Source of the DNA: Sphingomonadaceae bacterium
GTDB taxonomy: Bacteria > Pseudomonadota > Alphaproteobacteria > Sphingomonadales > Sphingomonadaceae
DNA: 6,316 nucleotides
Assembly: GCA_014380205.1 (NCBI GenBank)
Contig: JACMKH010000182.1
Coordinates: forward strand, 1-6,316
Reading direction: 5' to 3'
Positions 1-5,487 of the stretch are shown here, one piece after another. Numbering within the stretch: the stretch's first letter is position 1; each line of letters begins with the position of its first letter. Both the position numbers and the translations under genes were made by a program. The notes under the pieces were generated by a model. The model was not told the DNA's origin. It saw only the letters and a list, made by a program, of their open reading frames with translations, and ran no database searches.

Positions 1-589
1 CGGCGGGCTTGGCGTCGGTCGCGAGACGAACCACCCGCGCACCCTCGACCACAGCGGGCCTTGCTTCGTTCAGCGCGCGCGCCAATCCGGGGGGCACCCG
101 ATAGCCGCCGAGCTCGGTCGGCCCCGCCTCGAACAGCGCCTGCTTGGCCGCCTCATCGAAGCCCGGATCGGTCAGCGCCCGCGCGCGCGTCATGTCGCGC
201 AGCAACGCAGCGCCTTCGGCAGGCTGGAAGCGCCACAGCGGCAGCCCCGCGCCGTGATCGACTAGCGCGCCCCCGCGCAGGCTCGCGACATGCGTGGCGC
301 CCGCGAAGCGCGCGGCGGCCGGAACGGCCGCCAACCAGTCCTCCCAGCCGGTCTCCTCGATCCGCCGGTCGCTTTCGCCCGTCCCCGGCAAGTCGGGCAG
401 ATGGCTCCCCACCCCCTGCGCCGCGAGCGCGCGCATGACGTCGCCGATCAACCGGCGCATCCGGTTCAATTCCTCGAACAGCGGCGGGACGATGAGCAGC
501 TGCGGCCCTTCGATCGGGCCGTGCGAGAGCAGCCATTCGCAGCCCCGGTCCCAGGCGAATTGCGCGAAGCGCGGCGCGGGCGCGGTCAA
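1..589 (-). CDS. Alpha/beta-hydrolase-like protein, exosortase A-associated hydrolase 2 type (partial, C-terminus off left edge)
   Basis: About 196 N-terminal residues are visible; the frame is open to the window edge. The proposed start is the TTG at 589-587, which overlaps the TGA stop of the upstream carrier protein gene (TTGA). No ATG occurs in frame before codon 44, which lies inside the conserved core. Residues 31-46 (LLIVPPLFEELNRMRR) match the HPFxEExNxSRR-type signature I associate with exosortase-linked hydrolase 2, followed by a DLPGTGESD turn at 66-74 and a WEDWL segment at 82-86. Where a serine hydrolase would carry G-x-S-x-G, this protein reads VASLRGGAL (101-109), so a standard Ser nucleophile elbow is not seen. 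A catalytic His would lie beyond the edge. Family members run to roughly 260-270 residues, so about a quarter is missing. It is the third gene of the leftward unit. It might be a thioesterase or acyl-handling partner of the carrier protein, or a non-catalytic member; function is inferred from family and context only. Confidence 0.75.
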   Translation of the reverse strand, partial: MTAPAPRFAQFAWDRGCEWLLSHGPIEGPQLLIVPPLFEELNRMRRLIGDVMRALAAQGVGSHLPDLPGTGESDRRIEETGWEDWLAAVPAAARFAGATHVASLRGGALVDHGAGLPLWRFQPAEGAALLRDMTRARALTDPGFDEAAKQALFEAGPTELGGYRVPPGLARALNEARPAVVEGARVVRLATDAKPA

Positions 590-858
590 TTCAGCGCTTT
601 GCGGCGCGCGAAGGCGAGCAAGCCGCCGAAGCTTTCGAGCATCTCGGCCTCGACCTCGTCGTCGTCGATCAGTATGCCGAGCCGCTCCTCGATCTCGGTG
701 AGCAGCCCGGCAACCGCCATCGAATCGAGCTCGGGGATCGCGCCAAACAGCGGCGTCGCCTCGTCGAACCCCGCGACGCGCCCCGCGTCGAGCCCGAGCA
801 CGTCGACCAGCACCGCGCGCACCGTAGCGTCGACCTCGCGCGTCTCGTCGGATGTCAT
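586..858 (-). CDS. Acyl carrier protein of the exosortase A-associated locus
   Basis: This is a 90-residue acidic protein with the helical carrier-protein pattern. The phosphopantetheine site is Ser46 in PELDSMAV (residues 42-49), a DSM version of the usual DSL motif. It is followed by a typical helix II (GLLTEIEERLGILIDDDEV). In its holo form it would carry acyl or aminoacyl groups as a thioester on a 4'-phosphopantetheine arm in the cytoplasm. The ATG at 858-856 is preceded by AGGGG at 871-867 with an 8-nt spacer, which fixes the start. It lies 31 bp after the GNAT-fold acyltransferase gene and its stop overlaps the start of the hydrolase gene, so the three are probably co-transcribed. The divergent AMP-forming ligase is the obvious candidate loading enzyme and the PLP decarboxylase a candidate modifying enzyme. 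It is unlikely to be the housekeeping fatty-acid AcpP, given the DSM motif and the gene context. Confidence 0.9.
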   Translation of the reverse strand: MTSDETREVDATVRAVLVDVLGLDAGRVAGFDEATPLFGAIPELDSMAVAGLLTEIEERLGILIDDDEVEAEMLESFGGLLAFARRKALN

Positions 859-866
859 GCCGCGAT

Positions 867-871
867 CCCCT
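867..871 (-). promoter_or_regulatory. Ribosome binding site of the acyl carrier protein gene
   Basis: AGGGG on the minus strand, 8 nt upstream of the ATG at 858. This is a good Shine-Dalgarno match. It supports starting the carrier protein here as a separate gene rather than reading through from the longer open frame upstream in the same phase. Confidence 0.7.
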
Positions 872-889
872 GTTGACCCGCGCGTGCGC

Positions 890-1888
890 CTAATCGCTCG
901 TCGGGCGGCGGACAAGGCCGGAAACCGCGCGCCGCGCGAGCTTCGGCCACGCCCGCGGCTGGCGAGGATTGAGCATCTCGATCCGGTAAAGTGGCCGCGC
1001 GCGCGCCATCCATTCGGCCTTATAGGGCTCGTCCCCCGTGCCGTAATCGATTTGCTTGGGAGCATCCCGTTCGATGACATGGCGGAACATCGCTTCGCCG
1101 AGGATAGATCCCGGCGAAAGCTCCTTCGCGCTCTCGTCATAGGCGAGCTTGTGGATCGTCGCGTGGCCGTTCTCGACCAGCCAGAATTGCGCGGCGACGG
1201 GCGCGCCCTCGCGATAGGCGACGCCGAGCCGCAGCGTCCCCGCCTCGCCCTCCTGCTGCGCCAGCGCGCGCAGGAACGCGGGTGAGCCTTCCTCGCCCTT
1301 CCAACTCCTCGCGTAGATTGTCTCATAATCGCGCCATGCGCTCTCGTCGAAGGCGCGGTGGATCGCGATCTCGAGCCCCGCCTTCTTCGCCTTGCGCTTG
1401 ACGGTGTTGCGCAATTTGCCGGGGCGCCCGGCCCAATATTCGTCGAAGCTCGCGGGCGGATCGATCAGCCAGTTCACGCTCGCCCGCGTCACGCGCACCT
1501 TCCACCCCGCCCCGCGAAACGCCTCGGCGATCGGCGCGGGATCGTTGACGGGATAGAGGTTGATTTCGGTCAACTCGCGTAGCGCGTCCGGGATCGCGCC
1601 GAGCACGTCGGGGCTGGTGCCCGTCCTGATCGCGTCATAGTCGAGGGTGTACCAGCTCCCGAGGCCCTCCGCGCGGCCCGGCGCGGTCTCGCGCAGGAAA
1701 AGCCACGCCGTCCCGCCCGCGTTGAGCGCGCGCGCGATCAGCGGCTTGCCGGACTGCGCGATGTGCGCCTCGGTCAGCCTGAACCAGTCGAGCCGGTCGT
1801 AGATCTTCGCTTGGCGCGCGCGGTCGAGTGCGCCCTCGGCGTCTCGCGCGACGGCGTCCAGGCTGTCGAATATCTTTACGTTAACCAT
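890..1888 (-). CDS. FemAB/BcsL-like GNAT-fold acyltransferase (Acetyltransf_6 type)
   Basis: This 332-residue protein looks soluble, with no signal peptide or membrane segment. Its C-terminal half shows the double-GNAT pattern of the FemAB / BcsL(CelD) group: a basic segment RPGKLRNTVKRKAKK at 155-169, then YARSWKGEEGSP (192-203), AAQFWLVENGHATIHKLAYD (232-251), the LSPGSILGEAMF stretch (257-268), and the family-typical DYGTGDEPYKAEW at 281-293. Such enzymes move acyl or aminoacyl groups onto amines or sugars. FemAB proper takes residues from aminoacyl-tRNA, while others use CoA or carrier-bound donors. Here the next gene encodes a carrier protein, so an acyl-ACP donor is an attractive but unproven idea. 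FemAB-related proteins are known companions of exosortase A loci. The start is the ATG at 1888; the first codons are AT-rich and no strong ribosome site is seen upstream. It is the first gene of the leftward unit, divergent from the ligase. Confidence 0.82.
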   Translation of the reverse strand: MVNVKIFDSLDAVARDAEGALDRARQAKIYDRLDWFRLTEAHIAQSGKPLIARALNAGGTAWLFLRETAPGRAEGLGSWYTLDYDAIRTGTSPDVLGAIPDALRELTEINLYPVNDPAPIAEAFRGAGWKVRVTRASVNWLIDPPASFDEYWAGRPGKLRNTVKRKAKKAGLEIAIHRAFDESAWRDYETIYARSWKGEEGSPAFLRALAQQEGEAGTLRLGVAYREGAPVAAQFWLVENGHATIHKLAYDESAKELSPGSILGEAMFRHVIERDAPKQIDYGTGDEPYKAEWMARARPLYRIEMLNPRQPRAWPKLARRAVSGLVRRPTSD

Positions 1889-1940
1889 CGAAAGGCTATC
1901 CGGAGGCCGCGCGGCACCCGCGCCGGTCTACAGGCGAGCG
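1889..1940. promoter_or_regulatory. Divergent intergenic region between acyltransferase and ligase genes
   Basis: Only 52 bp separate the two ATG codons, so promoters for both units must sit here and extend into the 5' coding ends, which are noticeably AT-richer than the gene bodies. On the plus strand, TTTACG (1875-1880) and TATCCG (1897-1902) are 16 bp apart and weakly resemble sigma-70 -35/-10 boxes. On the minus strand, TGTAGA at 1930-1925 is a possible -10 with no convincing -35. An AGG at 1932-1934 gives the ligase a weak ribosome site 6 nt before its ATG. The compact layout suggests shared control; no operator palindrome was recognised. Confidence 0.4.
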
Positions 1941-3449
1941 ATGACGAAAGACTTAAATCCTGAAGCCATGCCACTCGATCACCTCGCGCTTCGCGGGGCG
2001 CCAGGCAATGTAGCGCTTGTGGACAAGTCTGGGGAAATGACCTTCGCCGAGCTCGATCACGGGGTCGGCGCGCTCGCTGCCTGGCTGCTCGCGCAAGGCC
2101 TGAGCAACGGCGATCGCGTCGCGAGCTGGATCGGCAAGACGCGGCTCGCATGCCTGGTGCCGCTCGCCACCGCGCGCGCGGGGCTCGTCCATGTGCCCGT
2201 AAACCCGCTGCTCAAACGCGCCCAGGTCGCGCATATCTTGGGAGACAGCGGCGCGAGGCTTGTGCTTTCCGGCGCGGCGCGCGCGGCCACACTCGAGCCG
2301 GGTGATCTTCCCTTCGATTGCGCGCTGATCGACGAGAACGAGCCGGCGCTAGCGGGGCAGGGGCCCGCCGCGTCCGGCCATTCGCCCGATGATCTCGCCG
2401 CGATCCTCTACACCTCGGGCTCGACCGGTCGGCCCAAGGGCGTGATGCTCAGCCACGCCAACATGTGGCTCGGCGCGGTAAGCGTCGCGCATTATCTCGG
2501 CATCACGCCGAGCGATCGCACGCTCTGCCTGCTGCCCTTCGCCTTCGATTACGGGCAGAACCAGCTGCTTTCGAGCTGGAATGCCGGTGCCTCGGTCGTC
2601 CCTTTCGATTTTCTGCTCGCGCGCGACGTGATCCGTGCGATCGAGCGTCATGACGTCACGATCCTCGCGGGCGTCCCGCCGCTGTGGGTTCAACTCGCCG
2701 AGCTCGAATGGCCCCCCGAAACTGCCGCCCGGTTGCGTGCGCTCACCAACAGCGGCGGCAAGCTCCCTATCCCGCTGATCCGCAGGCTGCGCGCGCTGTT
2801 CCCCAGCGCCGCGCTCCACTCGATGTACGGGCTCACCGAGGCGTTCCGCTCGACCACGCTCGATCCCGCGCTGATCGACACGCACCCCGAAAGCATTGGC
2901 AAGGCGATCCCGTTTGCCGAGATCCTCGTGGTGCGTCCCGATGGGAGCGAGGCCGAACCCGGCGAGGCCGGAGAGCTCGTCCATGCCGGCCGGCTCGTCG
3001 CGCAGGGCTATTGGAATGATCCCGAGCGCACGGCGGCGCGCTTCAAGCCCGCGCCCGCCTCCTCGTGCTACGGCGGGACGGCGGTCTGGTCGGGCGACAC
3101 GGCCGTGCGCGACGCCGACGGGCTTCTCCGCTTTGTCGGGCGCGACGACGCGATGATCAAGACCTCGGGCAACCGCGTCAGCCCGAGCGAGATCGAGGAT
3201 GCGGCGATGGCGAGCGGCGTCGTCGCCGAGGCTTGCGCCTTCGGCGTTCCCGACGAGCGTCTCGGCGCAGCAATCATGCTCGTCGTGCGAGGAAATACAT
3301 GCGCTAAAGGTGAAATCCTTACACAATTTCTCAAGAGTGAGCTGCCCAATTTCATGCAGCCGCGCGCGATCCTCTGGCGCGATACACTGCCGCGCAATCC
3401 CAACGGCAAGCTCGACCGCGTCGCGATCGAGGCGGAGTTCGCGGCGTGA
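1941..3449 (+). CDS. AMP-forming acyl-CoA/acyl-ACP ligase, exosortase A-associated (ligase 1 type)
   Basis: This 502-residue member of the adenylate-forming (ANL) superfamily activates a carboxylic or amino acid with ATP as acyl-AMP and passes it to a thiol of CoA or a phosphopantetheine arm. All key motifs are present: the phosphate-binding loop YTSGSTGRPKG (157-167), SGGKLP (271-276), MYGLTE (295-300), GD at 386-387 (ribose-binding Asp), the hinge region FVGRDDAMIKTSGNRVSP (398-415), EIE (417-419), and the adenylation Lys490 in PRNPNGKLDR. Length is normal for a stand-alone ligase. The start is taken at ATG 1941, with a weak AGG site upstream; Met10 (1968) is a possible alternative. It is known that exosortase-A ligases of this family are found next to a PLP decarboxylase, and here the downstream decarboxylase overlaps it by 4 bp. 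The carrier protein across the divergent promoter is a plausible acceptor. The substrate cannot be read from sequence. An AT-rich codon patch lies at 3288-3341. Confidence 0.93.
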   Translation: MTKDLNPEAMPLDHLALRGAPGNVALVDKSGEMTFAELDHGVGALAAWLLAQGLSNGDRVASWIGKTRLACLVPLATARAGLVHVPVNPLLKRAQVAHILGDSGARLVLSGAARAATLEPGDLPFDCALIDENEPALAGQGPAASGHSPDDLAAILYTSGSTGRPKGVMLSHANMWLGAVSVAHYLGITPSDRTLCLLPFAFDYGQNQLLSSWNAGASVVPFDFLLARDVIRAIERHDVTILAGVPPLWVQLAELEWPPETAARLRALTNSGGKLPIPLIRRLRALFPSAALHSMYGLTEAFRSTTLDPALIDTHPESIGKAIPFAEILVVRPDGSEAEPGEAGELVHAGRLVAQGYWNDPERTAARFKPAPASSCYGGTAVWSGDTAVRDADGLLRFVGRDDAMIKTSGNRVSPSEIEDAAMASGVVAEACAFGVPDERLGAAIMLVVRGNTCAKGEILTQFLKSELPNFMQPRAILWRDTLPRNPNGKLDRVAIEAEFAA

Positions 3450-4693
3450 AGCCCTTTGGCCCAATCCCGCCGCAGTTCGCGGACCAGCGGGGCGAGCTCG
3501 TCATCGGCGGCGTGCCGGTTGGGGAACTTATCGAAAAGGTCGGAAAATCACCGGCCTATATCCTCGATCTTGCGATCGTCGAGGAGCAAATCGCGGCGTT
3601 CCGCGCGGCGATGCCCGCCGATGTCGACCTTCATTTGGCGATCAAGGCCAATCCGCATCCCTATGTCGTCCAGTCGATCTTCCCATTGGTCGACGGGCTC
3701 GACGTCGCCTCGGCGGGCGAGCTCCAGATCGTGCTCGACGCGGGCATTTCCACTGATCACGTCAGCTTCGCTGGCCCCGGTAAGCGCGACCCGGAGTTGG
3801 TGCTCGCGATCGAGCATGGCGCGATCCTCAACCTCGAATCCGAGCATGAGGCTACGCGCGCGCTCGCCATCGCCACCGAGATGTGCGTCACCCCGCGGCT
3901 CGCGGTGCGCGTCAATCCCGATTTCGAGCTCAAGGGCTCGGGGATGAGCATGGGCGGCGGCGCCAAGCCTTTCGGCGTCGACGCCGAGCGCGTTCCCGCG
4001 CTGGTCCGCAAGCTGCTCGACGGGGGCGCCGACTGGCGCGGCTTCCATATCTTTTCGGGCTCGCAATCGCTCGACGCGCAAGCGATCGCCGACACCCAGG
4101 CCGCCTCGATCGCGCTCTCGGCCGAGCTGGCGCAAGCGATCGGCGCGCGGCCGCCCAGCGTCAATCTCGGCGGCGGCTTCGGCATTCCCTATGCCGCCAA
4201 CGATCGCCGGCTCGACATCGGCCCGATCGGCGAACGGCTCTCCGCCGCGCTCGCCGCGCGCCCCGCGATCCTCGCCGACACCAAGTTCATCATCGAGCTC
4301 GGCCGCTGGCTGGTCGGCGAGGCGGGGGTCTATGTCGCGCGCATCCTCGACCGCAAGCTATCGAAAGGGCATGTTTTTCTGATCACCGACGGCGGCATGC
4401 ACCATCATCTCGCCGCCTCGGGCAATTTCGGCATGGTGATGAAGCGCAACTATCCCGTCGCGATCGCCACCCAAATGGGCGCCGAGCCCGTCGAGGCGGT
4501 GACCATCGCGGGCCCGCTCTGCACCCCGCTCGACCGGCTCGCGAGTGACGTCATGATGCCGCGCGCCGACGTCGGCGATCTCGTCGCGGTGTTTGCCTCG
4601 GGCGCTTATGGTTTAAGCGCGAGCCCCTCGGGCTTTCTCAGCCATCCGTTGCCCGCCGAGATCGTGGTTAAGCACGGAAAAGTAACCACGTAA
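3446..4693 (+). CDS. PLP-dependent decarboxylase, exosortase A-associated (LysA/ODC fold type III)
   Basis: This 415-residue protein has an N-terminal alanine-racemase-like barrel and a C-terminal beta domain, as in diaminopimelate and ornithine decarboxylases. The PLP Schiff-base lysine is Lys67 in LAIKANPHP (64-72). Further landmarks are FHIFSGSQ (200-207), the phosphate-binding loop GGGFG (242-246), IELGRWLVGEAGVYV (283-297) with the conserved Glu and Arg, GPLCTPLD (356-363) with the active-site Cys359 and Asp363, and GAYGLSASP (386-394). Exosortase-linked enzymes of this kind resemble BtrK, which decarboxylates glutamate held on a carrier protein. The substitutions around HIFSG and CTPLD argue against a housekeeping LysA. 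It starts at GTG 3446, overlapping the ligase stop as GTGA, so translation is probably coupled. A free amino acid or a carrier-bound aminoacyl group are both possible substrates; the nearby carrier protein favours the latter by inference. Confidence 0.92.
   Translation: MKPFGPIPPQFADQRGELVIGGVPVGELIEKVGKSPAYILDLAIVEEQIAAFRAAMPADVDLHLAIKANPHPYVVQSIFPLVDGLDVASAGELQIVLDAGISTDHVSFAGPGKRDPELVLAIEHGAILNLESEHEATRALAIATEMCVTPRLAVRVNPDFELKGSGMSMGGGAKPFGVDAERVPALVRKLLDGGADWRGFHIFSGSQSLDAQAIADTQAASIALSAELAQAIGARPPSVNLGGGFGIPYAANDRRLDIGPIGERLSAALAARPAILADTKFIIELGRWLVGEAGVYVARILDRKLSKGHVFLITDGGMHHHLAASGNFGMVMKRNYPVAIATQMGAEPVEAVTIAGPLCTPLDRLASDVMMPRADVGDLVAVFASGAYGLSASPSGFLSHPLPAEIVVKHGKVTT
4663..4690. 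repeat. 8-bp perfect inverted repeat at the decarboxylase 3' end
   Basis: CGTGGTTA (4663-4670) and TAACCACG (4683-4690) are exact reverse complements around a 12-nt loop. The second arm ends just before the TAA stop. The RNA could form a stem-loop at the gene end. A T-run (CTTTTTC) lies about 20 nt further on, too far for a textbook intrinsic terminator. It could be a weak attenuator, an mRNA-stabilising hairpin, a protein site or chance. Confidence 0.45.
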
Positions 4694-4808
4694 TTCAACG
4701 GACCCTTAACCTTTTTCCCCGATAGCGACCCTCGTGAAATTGGGCCGTTTTCGACGCTCGCGCGCAACATGGCGTCGCGGCCCCGACCGGGAAGAAGAGG
4801 GCCTCGCG
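4694..4808 (+). promoter_or_regulatory. Intergenic region before the export lipoprotein gene, possible internal promoter
   Basis: The 115-bp gap contrasts with the overlapping genes upstream, and its first part (4694-4760) is AT-richer than the surroundings, containing CCTTAACCTTTTTCC at 4704-4718. This is where a promoter separating the export genes from the ligase-decarboxylase pair would lie. No well-matched -35/-10 pair was found (TTGGGC at 4740 and CAACAT at 4765 are 19 bp apart), so the assignment rests on spacing and composition only. Confidence 0.3.
4795..4801 (+). promoter_or_regulatory. Ribosome binding site of the export lipoprotein gene
   Basis: AAGAGGG, 7 nt before ATG 4809. It decides the start: the frame is open back to a GTG at 4734, but that codon has no ribosome site and the extra 25 basic residues would bury the lipoprotein signal. 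Confidence 0.65.
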
Positions 4809-5444
4809 ATGCGTTCGACCACCACATCCATGCTCGTCGGCGTCTCGCTGCTCGCGCTCGCGGGCTGCGCGACGGGAGGGCCGAGCGCCTCGCTCCCGCC
4901 CGCCACCTTCGTCAGCGCCGAGAACACGGCGGGCGAGGATTACATCATCGGCCCGCTCGACAAGCTCACCATCTTCGTCTGGCGCAATCCCGAGCTCGGA
5001 GCCGAGGTCCAGGTCCGCCCCGATGGGCGCATCACCACGCCGCTGATCCAGGACCTCGTCGCGGTGGGCAAGACCCCGGCGATGCTCGCCGACGACATTA
5101 CGCTTACCCTCTCGCAGTACATCACCGACCCGCGCGTCTCGGTGATCGTCACCGAGTTCTCGGGCACCTTCTCGCAGCAGGTCCGCGTGATCGGCGCGAC
5201 CGAGCAGCCCGCCTCGATCCCCTATCGCGCCAACATGACCTTGCTCGACGCGATGATCGCGGTCGGCGGCCTTTCCGAATACGCCAACGGCAACGGCGCG
5301 CGCCTCGTCCGCCACGACCGCGCGACCGGCGCGCAGCGTGAGTTCGGCCTGCGCATCGCCAGCCTGCTCCGCCGCGGAGACACCAGCGCCAACGTCCGGC
5401 TCGAGCCGGGCGACGTCATCATTATCCCCGAGAGCATGTTCTGA
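4809..5444 (+). CDS. Polysaccharide export lipoprotein, Wza family, XrtA/PEP-CTERM-associated
   Basis: This 211-residue outer-membrane lipoprotein is expected to form the periplasmic and outer-membrane exit channel for an exopolysaccharide. The signal peptide runs from MRSTTTSM through a hydrophobic core to the lipobox LAGC, with Cys20 as the lipidated residue; Ala at +2 fits sorting to the outer membrane. A polysaccharide export domain follows at about 44-118 (DYIIGPLDKLTIFVWRNPEL, then VRPDGRITTPLIQDL), with the DPRVSVIV strand at 107-114. An SLBB-like domain is at about 125-170 (VRVIGATEQPASIPY, LLDAMIAVGG), ending in RLEPGDVIIIPESMF. It is much shorter than E. coli Wza and lacks an obvious C-terminal membrane helix, like other short members of the family. 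The next gene is its expected inner-membrane partner, the chain-length determinant, 43 bp downstream, so the two are likely co-transcribed. Confidence 0.92.
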   Translation: MRSTTTSMLVGVSLLALAGCATGGPSASLPPATFVSAENTAGEDYIIGPLDKLTIFVWRNPELGAEVQVRPDGRITTPLIQDLVAVGKTPAMLADDITLTLSQYITDPRVSVIVTEFSGTFSQQVRVIGATEQPASIPYRANMTLLDAMIAVGGLSEYANGNGARLVRHDRATGAQREFGLRIASLLRRGDTSANVRLEPGDVIIIPESMF

Positions 5445-5487
5445 TCGAACGCCTCGAAGGCATCCACGGGAAGGCGATGGCCAGCGC

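Noticed and set aside
290..1285. Long plus-strand open frame (331 codons) antisense to the carrier protein and acyltransferase genes
   Set aside because: Low-complexity Arg/Ala/Ser-rich product with no motif, opposite three well-supported genes; an expected by-product of strong G/C-ending codon bias.
586..1326. A 246-residue minus-strand frame in which the carrier protein would be a C-terminal domain
   Set aside because: The upstream part is out of frame with the acyltransferase and reads as Arg/Ser-rich noise; the carrier protein has its own ATG and ribosome site at 858.
2349..3464. Long minus-strand open frame (371 codons) antisense to the ligase
   Set aside because: The ligase on the other strand has every ANL motif; the antisense product shows none and is highly charged and compositionally biased.
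4734..4808. GTG start giving the export lipoprotein a 25-residue basic extension
   Set aside because: No ribosome site before 4734, and the extension would place a standard lipoprotein signal peptide internally; ATG 4809 has AAGAGGG at correct spacing.
5451..5461. GCCT-CGA-AGGC small palindrome after the export gene stop
   Set aside because: The stem is only 4 bp with a 3-nt loop and no T-run; not convincing as a terminator.
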